Both the position numbers and the translations under genes were made by a program. Positions 1 through 9,519 of a DNA stretch of 64,000 nucleotides are shown piece by piece. This DNA is from Cytophagales bacterium (GTDB lineage: Bacteria; Bacteroidota; Bacteroidia; Cytophagales; Cyclobacteriaceae), in the NCBI GenBank assembly GCA_017303795.1, contig JAFLBR010000001.1, positions 124,001 to 188,000 on the forward strand, in the 5' to 3' direction. Below the pieces are notes generated by a model. It was not told the origin of the DNA and did no database searches. It saw only the letters and a program-made list of their open reading frames with translations. How positions within the stretch are numbered: the stretch's first letter is position 1; each line of letters opens with the position of its first letter.

Positions 1-1143
1 GGCTTTTTGGTTCTGATTAATTTTTTGATTGGGGTATTTACCAAACCCGATACGAGTAATCCCGATCAGGTGCTGAAAAACGAAGGGCTTATCTTTAAGC
101 CGAACTCAGCAGCGGTTTATACTACGGTAGAGTTTAACTATCGTGCCGATATAAACGGATTAGGCCTGCGCAACAAAGAAATAAAAGTTGAAAAAGAGAA
201 AGGCACGTACCGCATTTTATGTTTTGGCGATAGCTGGACGTTTGGCTGGGGCGTAGATGTGGAATACAGTTGGCCCATGCAAATGGAGAACTATCTGAAA
301 GCAAATGGCTATACAAACGTAGAGGTTATTAATTGCGGCCAGGGCGGACAGTTTACTTCAACATATAAGGAATTTATTTCAAGAGCAGTGCCGGTATTAA
401 AACCAGATTTAGTGTTGGTGGGTGTACTTCAGTTGGATGATCTGGCCCAACTCTTCGAAAACAAATTAGCAGCAGTGAAGGCTAATGTAAACAGTCCTAA
501 ATTTTTTTTAAAGGCATTTCTGATGGCCTCGTTTGGTAACTACCTGAAGTTGGTAGCTCAAAACAACTCCGCCATCGAGATCAGAACGGTTTGGGAAGGA
601 AATAATAATGATTTGATTAAGGACTTTAGCGGCATGCGGAAGCTGCGCTTCACCACGCTTACAGATACCATTCAAACTTTATTTAGAACCGGAAATCTGA
701 ATCCCGGCTTGTTAAATAACTACATCGATTTTCCAGATCGGGTAACTATTTTCAATAACCCGAATCACCCCACAACACAAGAAGCTAAAAAGGAAATGAC
801 CGAAGACTTTGAAAAAATGAATGCGGTGTGTAAAGCAAACGGAGCTGCGTTGATGTTTCTAAACTTACCTATGAATTATTTTACGGGGCATGTGGTAGAG
901 CGAATGCCATCGGATGTGTTAAATGGATATTATCAGCAGAACAATAACATAGATTCTATTTATGCTTCCATCGCAAAAGCCAACCAGCTTCCGTACTTTC
1001 AACTTACCCAACATTTTATAGACCTGCCTGAGAAAGAGAAGTACTTTTTTAAGTATGATGGCCACCCTAATAAAATTGGCTACCAGGAAATTGCTACCGA
1101 GATAGGCAAGCATTTAATTGAAGCACAATACGTGGTGAAGTAA
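1..1143 (+). CDS. SGNH/GDSL-type hydrolase, 5' end outside the window
   Basis: The reading frame is open from the first base, and the first residues in view are hydrophobic (LVLINFLIGVF), so the true start and probably a membrane anchor lie upstream. About 380 residues are visible. Block I is FGDSWTFGWG with the catalytic serine, block II is NCGQGG, and block V is DGHPNKIGY with the Asp-x-x-His pair. The usual GxND of block III is replaced by a GVLQLDD stretch, so the oxyanion-hole asparagine is not obvious. Family members are esterases or acyltransferases acting on envelope polymers; the substrate cannot be read here. Fold assignment is firm, function is not. Confidence 0.75.
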   Translation, partial: GFLVLINFLIGVFTKPDTSNPDQVLKNEGLIFKPNSAAVYTTVEFNYRADINGLGLRNKEIKVEKEKGTYRILCFGDSWTFGWGVDVEYSWPMQMENYLKANGYTNVEVINCGQGGQFTSTYKEFISRAVPVLKPDLVLVGVLQLDDLAQLFENKLAAVKANVNSPKFFLKAFLMASFGNYLKLVAQNNSAIEIRTVWEGNNNDLIKDFSGMRKLRFTTLTDTIQTLFRTGNLNPGLLNNYIDFPDRVTIFNNPNHPTTQEAKKEMTEDFEKMNAVCKANGAALMFLNLPMNYFTGHVVERMPSDVLNGYYQQNNNIDSIYASIAKANQLPYFQLTQHFIDLPEKEKYFFKYDGHPNKIGYQEIATEIGKHLIEAQYVVK

Positions 1144-1152
1144 GTTGATTGC

Positions 1153-1766
1153 ACACTCCATCTATGAAACTGTCATTCCGGAGGAGCGAGAGAATGTTGG
1201 TTTGAAATTCAATTTCAATAAGCAGGTTGTAAATCATTACAGAAGCCTGCGAATTCCGGAATCCCGACTAAACAAGCACGCGATAACTTTGAAATGCTTT
1301 CATGGCTTGCTCACTGGTAACTTATTCGAGATCGCGGTATGGGATTTACATTACTGGCCTAATTATTTAAGGCAAGATACCAACCGCGATGACCGTGTTT
1401 GTAGATGTGGCGTTGATTGCCTTGTGGGAAACGCACAATCCATGTATGAAACTGTCATTCCGGAGGAGCGAGAGGGAATTGTTGATTGAAGCTCGGTTTC
1501 AATAAGCAAGTTGTAAATTAAAACAGAAGCTTGCGAATTCCGGAAGCTCAGTAATGTAAGCACGCGATAACTATGAAATGCTTTTACTAGCTCGCTCACC
1601 AGTAACTTCAACGAGATCGTGGTATGGGTTTGAAGTTTGGGACTACAACGATTCAACCCAAGCCACCCAACCGCGATGACCACTTTGTAGAAAGTGCGCT
1701 AACTGAATTGTAGGAACGCTCAATCCATTTTCGAAATGTCATTCCCAATAGCTATCGGGAGGTGTG
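1153..1766. repeat. Tandem non-coding repeat, two full units of about 283 bp plus a partial third
   Basis: The word TGTCATTCC recurs at 1171, 1453 and 1737, giving two full units of 282 and 284 bp and the beginning of a third. Both units carry the same landmarks in order: GAATTCCGGAA, CACGCGATAACT, GAAATGCTTT, GAGATCG and ACCGCGATGACC. Each has a hairpin GCAGG/CCTGC (1222-1226 with 1246-1250) or GCAAG/CTTGC (1506-1510 with 1530-1534), and a second pairing ATCGCGGT/ACCGCGAT (1331-1338 with 1383-1390) or ATCGTGGT/ACCGCGAT (1616-1623 with 1670-1677). Reading frames here are not protein-like. This fills the only gene-free stretch longer than 300 bases. Confidence 0.85.
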
Positions 1767-1808
1767 GGTAATATTTTGTGAATTTTTGAAAAACTTAACT
1801 TTCAATTT

Positions 1809-2600
1809 TCACAAAAATCCACGCTGCCGCCTGGCTTCAAAAACCGTTACTGCAGCCGCATTCGATACATTCATCGAATCGATTTTGCCCTGCATGGGGA
1901 TGATAATGTTGGCGGTACTGTTTTGCACCCATACATCTGAAAGTCCAGTGGCCTCGGTGCCCATTACAATGGCACACGGTTTTGTAAAGTCGGTTTCGTG
2001 GTAGGGCTTTGACGCTTTCAGATACGTGCAATAGATATTGATGTGTTGTTGGTTCAACCAGTTAATAGTTTCTTCGCTGGTGGCGGAAGCAATTTGTTTG
2101 GTGAACACACAGCCCACGCTGCTGCGGATAACATTAGGATTATAAAAATCGGTTTGTGGATCGCAGATGATCACCGCATCTACTCCGGCTGCATCGGCTG
2201 TGCGAAGTATGGCGCCCAGGTTACCAGGCTTTTCTACCGCTTCTAAAATTAAAAGTAAAGGGTTAGCACTTAACTTAATGTCTTGCAGTCGATGCAATTT
2301 CTGTTCGGCAACAGCCAGAATACCGCCTGTGCTTTCGCGGATGGCAATTTTATCAAATACATCTTTTGAAACCGGAATCAGTAGTTTGTCTTGCTTCAAC
2401 AAATCGCCCGATTCTTTTTCATCTAAAATCTCTTCACAAAAAAAGATATTGCCGATACGGTAACCAGCTTCCATAGCCATGCGCACTTCTTTTGCCCCCT
2501 CTACTACAAACAGTTGCTGCTTTCTGCGTTCGCGTGGTTTTTCCAGCGCAAGCAGACTTTTGATTTTTGGGTTTTGAGTGCTGGTGATGAGGAAGTGCAT
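1809..2600 (-). CDS. TrmH/SpoU-family RNA 2'-O-methyltransferase
   Basis: A 263-residue SPOUT-class methyltransferase that transfers a methyl group from S-adenosylmethionine to a ribose 2'-OH in rRNA or tRNA. The N-terminal 100 residues resemble the substrate-binding domain of 23S rRNA enzymes (motifs NPKIKSLLALEKPRERR and FVVEGAKEV). The C-terminal half holds the three SpoU motifs: EKPGNLGAILRTADA, VMGTEATGLS and IPMQGKIDSMNVSNAA, which form the knotted cofactor site. Length is normal. The ATG at 2600 gives the expected N-terminus. It is read away from the tandem repeat. Which nucleotide is modified cannot be told. Confidence 0.88.
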   Translation of the reverse strand: MHFLITSTQNPKIKSLLALEKPRERRKQQLFVVEGAKEVRMAMEAGYRIGNIFFCEEILDEKESGDLLKQDKLLIPVSKDVFDKIAIRESTGGILAVAEQKLHRLQDIKLSANPLLLILEAVEKPGNLGAILRTADAAGVDAVIICDPQTDFYNPNVIRSSVGCVFTKQIASATSEETINWLNQQHINIYCTYLKASKPYHETDFTKPCAIVMGTEATGLSDVWVQNSTANIIIPMQGKIDSMNVSNAAAVTVFEARRQRGFL

Positions 2601-2615
2601 ACTTTAAAAATAGTT

Positions 2616-3242
2616 TCAAAAATTTTCTTCACGACCATAATCCGATATAAAGTTGATAACCTCGGGGAGATAACTAACTAAACTTGACGGAATGGGAGCA
2701 AACGTAATGGCGTTACTTTTACCAGGTTCTAAAATGACAATTGCATTTACGGTATTTTGTTCTGATAAATAAAGGGAAACACTATCGAACACTTGAAAAC
2801 TTTCGTTAATAAGAGTCAATCCGTTATTGAATCTTTGAATAATTGTTTCTTCATCAACCGGATGTCCACCTTTTGCAACTCTGTCTTTTACACGCTCCAT
2901 AGCAATAGAAGTACTTTCCAGAAATATAAAAATTAACTCTACGGTATAACCGTTAGACTTAAATAAGTTTACAACGGGGAGAATATCTTTTGTATGGTAA
3001 TTGGTTTCAAACGCAAAATTTTGGTTCTTGGATAAGGCTGAAGTTCTTTGATTTAAATACAAATCAAGTGCACTGTCAAAAGCAGCTTGTTCAACTGCCG
3101 GATCAAAACTGAATTGCGACCAGATAGAATAGAATGATTTATCAAAGTCGAATGCCTCAATACCGTAATCTTCCAAAAGTTCCTTACTGTGTGTAGATTT
3201 TCCCGCCCCATTAGGGCCACCGATAACCGTTAGAACTGGCAA
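2616..3242 (-). CDS. Zeta-toxin-like P-loop kinase
   Basis: A 208-residue nucleotide-binding protein with a Walker A motif GGPNGAGKST at residues 8-17 followed by an Asp-containing DFDKSF segment, the arrangement seen in zeta toxins and related small-molecule kinases. Zeta toxins phosphorylate UDP-N-acetylglucosamine-type sugars and block wall synthesis; that activity is family knowledge, not proven here. The likely start is TTG at 3242, because no ATG lies before the Walker motif. This start sits inside the end of the small upstream gene (13-bp overlap), which points to translational coupling. The substrate could equally be another metabolite. Confidence 0.7.
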   Translation of the reverse strand: MPVLTVIGGPNGAGKSTHSKELLEDYGIEAFDFDKSFYSIWSQFSFDPAVEQAAFDSALDLYLNQRTSALSKNQNFAFETNYHTKDILPVVNLFKSNGYTVELIFIFLESTSIAMERVKDRVAKGGHPVDEETIIQRFNNGLTLINESFQVFDSVSLYLSEQNTVNAIVILEPGKSNAITFAPIPSSLVSYLPEVINFISDYGREENF

Positions 3243-3343
3243 CTAACTTCTTTTTTTGATTTAATACCCTTCGATGCAGGAAGAACAATCTTTTGCATAA
3301 CTGACTTCGGGGTACGGGTAATTTTGCTGGCCGAGACCTGCAT
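3230..3343 (-). CDS. Small basic protein upstream of the zeta-like kinase, possible antitoxin
   Basis: A 37-residue, lysine- and serine-rich protein beginning MQVSASKITR and ending SCQF, overlapping the start of the kinase gene by 13 bp. An in-frame ATG at 3379 would add 12 residues, but the upstream promoter would make that form almost leaderless, so the start at 3343 is preferred. No family is recognised. Its position, size and overlap resemble the antitoxin gene of a toxin-antitoxin pair, but it is far shorter than the classical epsilon antitoxin. It may instead act only as a leader that couples translation. Confidence 0.4.
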   Translation of the reverse strand: MQVSASKITRTPKSVMQKIVLPASKGIKSKKEVSCQF

Positions 3344-3384
3344 TTTCTTTAACCGCTTCAGGTAAATTTCTGTTACCATAATAG

Positions 3385-3414
3385 CAAAGATAAGAATCTG
3401 TAAGCGGGCTACAA
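3385..3414 (-). promoter_or_regulatory. Bacteroidota-type promoter for the small-ORF/kinase pair
   Basis: On the minus strand TTG (3414-3412) is followed by a 19-base spacer and TATCTTTG (3392-3385), an exact match to the Bacteroidota TAnnTTTG box with ideal spacing. Transcription would begin near 3379. Confidence 0.6.
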
Positions 3415-3520
3415 GTGTGATTTTAATCAAGACAAGTTTTAACTAAGTCGATGTGGTAAACATCTTGACATCAGTTCAAATTGAAAGTTATTTCTTTACT
3501 TTGAATCGAAATCTGAATCC

Positions 3521-4411
3521 TTGAACTTAATACATCCCTCATCCTGGAACGAATACGAGCTACTCGACTCGGGCAATTTCGAAAAGCTGGAACGCTTTGG
3601 TAAAGTTATTTTGATAAGACCCGAACCTCAGGCAATCTGGCAACCTTTGCTTTCGGTTGAGGAATGGAAGGAGCGTGCCCATGCTCATTTTACCCGCGAA
3701 CAAAAAGACAATTTTCGTTTTGGCGATGAGGTTAAGGGCGGTTGGAAAAAACTTAAACCGATTGATGATAGCTGGCAGGTTGTTTATAATTATGGTTCGT
3801 TAAAGCTAACCCTTCGCCTTGCCCTTACCGGCTTTGGGCACGTGGGTGTTTTTCCGGAGCAAGGTTCTAACTGGAATTTTATTTACGATACGGTTTCAGC
3901 ATGGAACAAACCCAGCCGGGTACTTAACCTGTTTGCTTATACCGGTGCAGCATCGGTTGTGGCGCGCGCAGCAGGGGCAGAAGTTATACATGTTGATGCC
4001 TCGCGGCCCGGTTTAAACTGGGCTAATCAAAACATGCAGTTAAATAACTTGAAAGATATTCGTTGGGTATATGAAGATGCGCTCAAGTTTGTAAAGCGCG
4101 AAGTAAAACGCGGAAATAAATACAACGGCATTATTATGGATCCACCACCGTATGGGCGCGGGCCCGAAGGCGAAAAGTGGACACTGCAAGAACAATTAGA
4201 CGAACTGGTTTATCTCGCCAGTCAATTGCTGGAACCAACACCATCTTTCTTTATACTGTCTATGTATGCCGTGGGGTTGTCATCGTTGGTTGGATTGAAT
4301 GTAGTGAAGACATACTTTGCAGATGTTAATCCCGAGTTTGGTGAGTTCTATCTTAAGTCCAAAACTGGAAAAGATTTACCAATGGGTACATTTCTACGAT
4401 TTAACTGGTAG
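3521..4411 (+). CDS. RlmI-like class I SAM-dependent methyltransferase
   Basis: A 296-residue Rossmann-fold methyltransferase. The cofactor loop is LNLFAYTGAASVVAR, followed by an acidic strand end (VIHVDASRPGLNWA), and the catalytic-loop region is IIMDPPPYGRGP, close to the DPPxF motif of RlmI-type 23S rRNA cytosine C5 methyltransferases. The N-terminal PUA-like part of RlmI is missing or replaced by about 100 residues resembling the cytoplasmic Bacteroidota version. No ATG is available: the frame closes at 3482 and the first usable start is TTG at 3521. A TTACTTTG box at 3496-3503 is a plausible -7 element. The target base is not determined. Confidence 0.75.
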   Translation: MNLIHPSSWNEYELLDSGNFEKLERFGKVILIRPEPQAIWQPLLSVEEWKERAHAHFTREQKDNFRFGDEVKGGWKKLKPIDDSWQVVYNYGSLKLTLRLALTGFGHVGVFPEQGSNWNFIYDTVSAWNKPSRVLNLFAYTGAASVVARAAGAEVIHVDASRPGLNWANQNMQLNNLKDIRWVYEDALKFVKREVKRGNKYNGIIMDPPPYGRGPEGEKWTLQEQLDELVYLASQLLEPTPSFFILSMYAVGLSSLVGLNVVKTYFADVNPEFGEFYLKSKTGKDLPMGTFLRFNW

Positions 4412-4432
4412 GCTTCAACTTTTTGGTAACGA

Positions 4433-5137
4433 ATGGCATCCTATAAGCCAGAAACTTCCAACTTGTTACGATTAGTTTTTTTTCTGATCATTTGCACCAT
4501 TCCTGAATTACTATGGGCTCAAACCATTTACCGTGGCATTGTGGTCGATTCTGCCAGTCTTGTCAATTTACCGGGCGTGCATATCACCATTAAGAATACC
4601 AACAAAGGTGTGGCCACCAACGCATCAGGTGGTTTTCTTATCTCGGCAAAGCCAATTGATACCTTGGTATTCACCGCAGTGGGCTATCACGCGCTGGAGT
4701 TGCCACTGATGTTTGAAGAAGATGCACTATTTATTCTGCTGCGCGAAAACCGGATTATGCTACAAGAGGTAACGATTAAATCGCACCGGCTTTATCCCAA
4801 CAAAGTAGAAGAACGCACCAAAGTGGCGCCCCGAACATTGGGCAAAATTCAAATGTTCGAATCACCCTTCGATTATTTCTGGAAGTTAGAGCGTGAAAAA
4901 CGCAAACTCAGTCGAGTAATAGAAGAGAACAACCGCACACAAACCTTCCGGCAGGTAATCACCGATCCGGATGTAAAAAAGATTATGATGGAAGATCATC
5001 ATATCGAGGAGGAGACATATTATTCCTTAATCGAAAGATTCAACATTCAACATCCTTCCGTACACTACTTTACCGATCCCGATGCCATTATGGAAGCCCT
5101 GCACGGCTTCTTCGAAAAGTACAAACCGCAGCAATAA
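4433..5137 (+). CDS. Exported CarboxypepD_reg-like domain protein
   Basis: A 234-residue protein with an N-terminal hydrophobic export signal (LVFFLIICTIPELLWA) and then a beta-sandwich resembling the carboxypeptidase regulatory-like domain (IYRGIVVDSASLVNLPGVHI ... GVATNASGGFLI). The rest (residues 110-234) is charged and of no recognised family. In Bacteroidota such domains occur alone or as the N-terminus of TonB-dependent receptors; no receptor follows here. It starts 22 bp after the methyltransferase gene and may share its transcript. Probably periplasmic or anchored at the outer membrane; the role is unknown. Confidence 0.7.
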   Translation: MASYKPETSNLLRLVFFLIICTIPELLWAQTIYRGIVVDSASLVNLPGVHITIKNTNKGVATNASGGFLISAKPIDTLVFTAVGYHALELPLMFEEDALFILLRENRIMLQEVTIKSHRLYPNKVEERTKVAPRTLGKIQMFESPFDYFWKLEREKRKLSRVIEENNRTQTFRQVITDPDVKKIMMEDHHIEEETYYSLIERFNIQHPSVHYFTDPDAIMEALHGFFEKYKPQQ

Positions 5138-5211
5138 ATCGATTGAAATTCAGCCCCTCAGGAGTTTCGGGAATATTGTAAGTGCCCACCGGTAAAATCG
5201 CCAAATAAAGC

Positions 5212-5219
5212 TATCTTTG
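5212..5219 (+). promoter_or_regulatory. -7 promoter box upstream of typA
   Basis: TATCTTTG matches TAnnTTTG exactly, 39 bases before the typA ATG. No clear TTG is found at the expected upstream distance, so the assignment rests on the -7 box alone. Confidence 0.4.
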
Positions 5220-5258
5220 CGGCCTTAAAGTTGAAAAAAGCAGCGGAAACCACTATTT

Positions 5259-7067
5259 ATGGAAGTAAGTAAGATCAGAAACATTGCCATTATTGCCCAC
5301 GTTGACCACGGAAAAACTACCCTGGTTGATAAATTATTGCACGCAGGTCACTTGTTTAAAGACCACGAAAACCCTGGTGAGTTGATTATGGATAGCAACG
5401 ACCTGGAGCGCGAGCGGGGTATCACCATCCTTGCCAAAAACGTTTCGGTTAGGTACAAGGATTATAAAATCAACGTAATCGATACTCCAGGCCACAGCGA
5501 TTTTGGTGGTGAGGTAGAACGCGTACTCAACATGGCCGATGGCTGTTTGTTGCTGGTAGATGCGTTTGAAGGCCCAATGCCGCAAACCCGCTTCGTATTA
5601 CAAAAAGCATTGCAACTTGGCTTAAAGCCGATTGTGGTTATTAATAAGGTGGACAAGAAAAACTGTACACCCGATGAAGTGCATGAGTCAGTATTTGATT
5701 TGATGTTTGCCTTGGATGCCAACGAAGATCAACTCAATTTCCCCACGTTTTATGGTTCGGCCAAGCAAGGTTGGATGAGTGCGGATTGGAAAACTCCTAC
5801 CACAGATATTACGGCTTTAATTGAAGGCATCATTGAACATATTCCTGCACCTAAAGTGGATGAAGGAACTACTCAATTGCTGATTACTTCATTGGAATAT
5901 TCTTCTTTCATTGGCCGGATTGCCATTGGGCGTATTCAACGCGGTTCGGTAAAAGCCGGACAACAAATAGCGTTGGTAAAACGCGATGCCGGTGGTGTTG
6001 TAAAAACCCGCATCAAAGAAGTATATGTGTTTGAAGGTTTCGAGAAAAAGAAAGTAGAAGAAGTTCATGCCGGAGAAATCTGTGCATTAGTAGGACTTGA
6101 AGGTTTTGAAATTGGCGATACCGTAGCTGATATTAACAAGCCCGAGGCATTAAAATCAATTGCGATTGATGAACCAACCATGAGTATGTTGTTTACTATC
6201 AACAACTCACCGTTCTATGCCAAAGAAGGGAAATTTGTTACCTCACGCCACATTAAAGATCGTCTTGAAAAAGAATTAGAAAAGAACCTGGCGTTGCGCC
6301 TTGGGGAAACCGGATCGGCCGATAGCTTTATGGTGTTTGGTCGTGGTGTATTGCACTTGTCGGTTTTGATTGAAACCATGCGCAGAGAAGGCTACGAATT
6401 ACAGATTGGTCAGCCGCAGGTTATCTTCCGCGAGATTGATGGTGTGAAGAGCGAACCCGTTGAAGAATTAACTATCGACTTACCTGAAACTGATGCCGGT
6501 AAAGCGATTGAAACTGTATCGATGCGCAAAGGTGAAATGGTAAACATGGAACCAAAGGCCGATCGTATGATCTTAAAGTTTATGATTCCCTCACGCGGGA
6601 TTATGGGCTTGCGAAATTATTTGTTGAACGTAACTGCCGGTGAAGCTGTAGTAACGCACCGCTTTAAAGAATATCAACCGTATAAGGGTGAAATTCCGGG
6701 TCGTATTAATGGTTCGTTGATTGTAATGGAACAAGGTGAAGCCATTCCTTACAGCTTACACAACCTGCAAGACCGTGGTAAGTTCTTTATCAATCCAGGC
6801 GAACCTGTTTACGAAGGCCAGGTAATTGGCGAACATAGCCGCAGTGGCGATCTGGTAATTAACGTTACTAAAACCAAGAAGCTTACCAACATGCGCGCAT
6901 CTGGTGCCGATGAAAAAATGAAAATTGCACCTCCGCTTAAGCATACATTAGAAGAAGCATTGGAATATATTCAAGCCGATGAGTACGTGGAGGTAACTCC
7001 AAAATCAATCCGCTTGCGCAAAATATTTTTGAACGAGAACGATCGTAAACGTAACAAGGCTTCTTAG
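5259..7067 (+). CDS. typA: Ribosome-associated translational GTPase TypA/BipA
   Basis: A 602-residue GTPase that binds the ribosome and supports 50S assembly and stress adaptation. The G1 loop is AHVDHGKTT (residues 13-21), the switch region holds ERERGITI, G3 is [15 protein letters not shown] and G4 is NKVDKK. The EF-G-like domains follow, and the characteristic TypA C-terminal stretch [20 protein letters not shown] ends in [17 protein letters not shown]. Length and domain order are typical. The next gene begins one base after the stop, so cotranscription with the TPR protein is likely. Confidence 0.97.
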   Translation: MEVSKIRNIAIIAHVDHGKTTLVDKLLHAGHLFKDHENPGELIMDSNDLERERGITILAKNVSVRYKDYKINVIDTPGHSDFGGEVERVLNMADGCLLLVDAFEGPMPQTRFVLQKALQLGLKPIVVINKVDKKNCTPDEVHESVFDLMFALDANEDQLNFPTFYGSAKQGWMSADWKTPTTDITALIEGIIEHIPAPKVDEGTTQLLITSLEYSSFIGRIAIGRIQRGSVKAGQQIALVKRDAGGVVKTRIKEVYVFEGFEKKKVEEVHAGEICALVGLEGFEIGDTVADINKPEALKSIAIDEPTMSMLFTINNSPFYAKEGKFVTSRHIKDRLEKELEKNLALRLGETGSADSFMVFGRGVLHLSVLIETMRREGYELQIGQPQVIFREIDGVKSEPVEELTIDLPETDAGKAIETVSMRKGEMVNMEPKADRMILKFMIPSRGIMGLRNYLLNVTAGEAVVTHRFKEYQPYKGEIPGRINGSLIVMEQGEAIPYSLHNLQDRGKFFINPGEPVYEGQVIGEHSRSGDLVINVTKTKKLTNMRASGADEKMKIAPPLKHTLEEALEYIQADEYVEVTPKSIRLRKIFLNENDRKRNKAS

Positions 7068-7068
7068 A

Positions 7069-7908
7069 ATGCATAGAGGTTTCCTGATCGGTATTCTTAC
7101 TCTGGCGATGTTCACTTCGGGTTTCGCACAAAACCCGAAGTGGACTGCCTGGGAAACCGAAGCAGACACCTTGATGGGGCGCGAAGATTTTAAGAAAGCA
7201 ATTGCGCTCTATACTAAAGTCATCAAGGCTTCAGGCCTCAAACAAAAAGAAAACTACCGCACACTGTATAAAAGGGCTGTTGCCAATTACAGTTCTGCCC
7301 AATGGCAACCGGCTATTGCCGATATTTCAAAATTCATTCCTGAGTTCCCACAAAGTTATCAGGCTCGTATTTTAAGAGCACTCGTTTATCGTGAGTTGAA
7401 CGATACCGAAAATCAATTAACAGATGTGAATGCAGCTATCGAATTAACCGGTGGCGATCCGCAATTGCTACGCTGGCGCGGAAGCTTATACATGGAGAAA
7501 GAAGCGTATGCGTTAGCCCGCAAAGATTTTGAGTCGGTTATTCAGATTCAGGACGATCCGGAGATTCAGATGAACCTGGCGCTGGTGTATTACTCCATGC
7601 AAAATTTAGATAGCGCGATGGTGGCGGTTAATCAGGCTATTCAATTAGATGGAGCCTATCCGCCAGCTTATTATTATGGCGGAGCATTTTCATTAGAGTT
7701 GGAGCAATATGAACAAGCTTTGAAATTTCTGGATGTAGCGTTGCGCCTCGATCCTGAAAACCAACAGGCTTTATTTTATAAAGGCATAGCATTGGTAGAA
7801 TTGAAACGTGAAGAAGAAGGTTGCCGCTGCCTGAATAAAGTTTTTTATCAGGGTTTTGACGATGCAGCAGATTATTTGAAGCAGTATTGTTACGAGGTAT
7901 TAAAGTAA
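7069..7908 (+). CDS. Exported tetratricopeptide-repeat protein
   Basis: A 279-residue protein with a signal peptide (FLIGILTLAMFTSGFAQ) and about six TPR motifs covering residues 30-265, for example the unit starting PPAYYYGGAFSLELEQYEQA. TPR arrays are helical scaffolds for protein-protein contacts; no enzymatic domain is present. It begins one base after typA and ends 30 bp before guaA, so it is embedded in a housekeeping operon. A periplasmic scaffolding role is inferred; partners are unknown. Confidence 0.8.
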   Translation: MHRGFLIGILTLAMFTSGFAQNPKWTAWETEADTLMGREDFKKAIALYTKVIKASGLKQKENYRTLYKRAVANYSSAQWQPAIADISKFIPEFPQSYQARILRALVYRELNDTENQLTDVNAAIELTGGDPQLLRWRGSLYMEKEAYALARKDFESVIQIQDDPEIQMNLALVYYSMQNLDSAMVAVNQAIQLDGAYPPAYYYGGAFSLELEQYEQALKFLDVALRLDPENQQALFYKGIALVELKREEEGCRCLNKVFYQGFDDAADYLKQYCYEVLK

Positions 7909-7938
7909 TCCCGGTCGGGTTATAAAATTTTAGTTCGC

Positions 7939-9465
7939 ATGGCACAACAAATTCTTATTCTCGATTTTGGTTCTCAATACACACAACTGATTGCCCGCAG
8001 GGTACGCGAGTTAAATGTGTATTGCGAAATTCATCCCTTCAATCACATTCCAGAAATTACGCCCGACATTAAAGGTGTAATTCTTTCAGGCAGTCCATGC
8101 TCAGTGCGCGATGCTGGTTCGCCCGATGTGGATTTAGAACAATTCGGAAAAATTCCGGTGCTGGGTGTTTGTTATGGTGCCCAGTTAATTGCACACAAGA
8201 GTGGCGGTTCAGTTGCGCCATCTCAAATCCGGGAGTATGGTCGCGCCAAGCTTACTACAGTTAACCATCACAACGAGTTATTAAAAGAAATCTCGCTCGA
8301 CTCACAAGTGTGGATGTCGCATGCCGATACTATTACTTCCATACCTGATCAGTTTGAAATTATTGCAAGCACACCATCTGTAAAAGTGGCGGCTTTTCAT
8401 TTAAAGGGCGAAAAGTTGTATGGCATTCAGTTTCACCCTGAGGTAACGCATTCGCTGGAAGGCAAAAACCTGCTGCGCAATTTTGTTGTTCATATTTGTG
8501 GTTGCGCACAAGACTGGACACCCGATCAGTTTGTAGAAACAACTGTAGAAGACTTAAAGAAGAAATTAGGCAGCGATAAAGTGGTGATGGCTTTATCCGG
8601 TGGTGTAGATTCTACTGTGGCGGCTATGCTCATCCATAAAGCAATAGGCAAAAACCTGTATTGCATTTTTGTGGATAATGGGCTGTTGCGCAAAGACGAG
8701 TTCGAACAAGTTTTACACTCCTATCAAGGCATGGGCCTTAACATTAAGGGCGTTGATGCCAAAGATAAATTCTATGCAGCGTTAAAAGGATTATCCGAAC
8801 CCGAAGCAAAACGCAAAGCCATCGGTAAAACTTTTATTGATGTGTTTGATGAAGAAGCTCACGCCCTTACGGAAGTAAAATGGCTGGGGCAGGGTACTAT
8901 TTATCCCGATGTAATTGAATCCGTTTCGGTGAAGGGGCCATCGGCAACTATTAAGTCTCACCACAATGTGGGTGGCTTACCCGAAAAAATGAAAATGAAA
9001 GTGGTGGAGCCATTAAATACTTTGTTTAAAGATGAAGTAAGGCTTGTAGGTAAAACATTGGGTATTGACCCACTTATTCTGGGCCGGCATCCGTTTCCGG
9101 GACCAGGCTTAGGAATTCGAATTTTGGGTGAGATTGATGCTGCTAAAGTAAAAGTACTGCAAGAGGTAGATGCAATTTTTATTGCAGGCTTGCGTTCGCA
9201 TGGTTTGTATGAAAAAGTGTGGCAAGCGGGTGCGGTGTTGCTTCCGGTTTATTCGGTAGGCGTAATGGGCGATGAACGTACCTACGAACAAGTTACCGCG
9301 CTGCGAGCAGTTGTAAGTGTAGATGGAATGACAGCCGACTGGGCACATTTGCCACACGAGTTTTTGAGCGAAGTATCATCTGACATTATTAATAAAGTAA
9401 AAGGCGTTAACCGGGTGGTGTACGATATCAGCTCCAAGCCCCCGGCAACCATCGAATGGGAATAG
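7939..9465 (+). CDS. guaA: GMP synthase (glutamine-hydrolysing)
   Basis: A 508-residue enzyme that aminates XMP to GMP using glutamine and ATP, the last step of de novo guanine nucleotide synthesis. The N-terminal class I amidotransferase domain has the catalytic cysteine in GVCYGAQL (Cys78) and the histidine in [11 protein letters not shown]. The ATP pyrophosphatase domain has the PP-loop SGGVDST near residues 220-226. The C-terminal dimerisation domain ends with the conserved PPATIEWE. Length and architecture match the family. Together with apt downstream it makes this stretch rich in purine metabolism. Confidence 0.98.
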   Translation: MAQQILILDFGSQYTQLIARRVRELNVYCEIHPFNHIPEITPDIKGVILSGSPCSVRDAGSPDVDLEQFGKIPVLGVCYGAQLIAHKSGGSVAPSQIREYGRAKLTTVNHHNELLKEISLDSQVWMSHADTITSIPDQFEIIASTPSVKVAAFHLKGEKLYGIQFHPEVTHSLEGKNLLRNFVVHICGCAQDWTPDQFVETTVEDLKKKLGSDKVVMALSGGVDSTVAAMLIHKAIGKNLYCIFVDNGLLRKDEFEQVLHSYQGMGLNIKGVDAKDKFYAALKGLSEPEAKRKAIGKTFIDVFDEEAHALTEVKWLGQGTIYPDVIESVSVKGPSATIKSHHNVGGLPEKMKMKVVEPLNTLFKDEVRLVGKTLGIDPLILGRHPFPGPGLGIRILGEIDAAKVKVLQEVDAIFIAGLRSHGLYEKVWQAGAVLLPVYSVGVMGDERTYEQVTALRAVVSVDGMTADWAHLPHEFLSEVSSDIINKVKGVNRVVYDISSKPPATIEWE

Positions 9466-9519
9466 CGGGTTAATTTTTGATTCCTTATATTGGCCAACTG
9501 AATAAAAAAAGCTTTGCGC

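Noticed and set aside
1145-1489. A 114-codon + strand frame across the tandem repeat
   Set aside because: Its translation simply reads the repeat unit (the same IPEERE string appears at both ends), stops within the second unit, and lacks a plausible start region.
3230-3430. A 66-codon version of the small kinase partner
   Set aside because: The upstream part lies before the predicted transcription start, and no ATG is used there that could be served by the promoter at 3385-3414.
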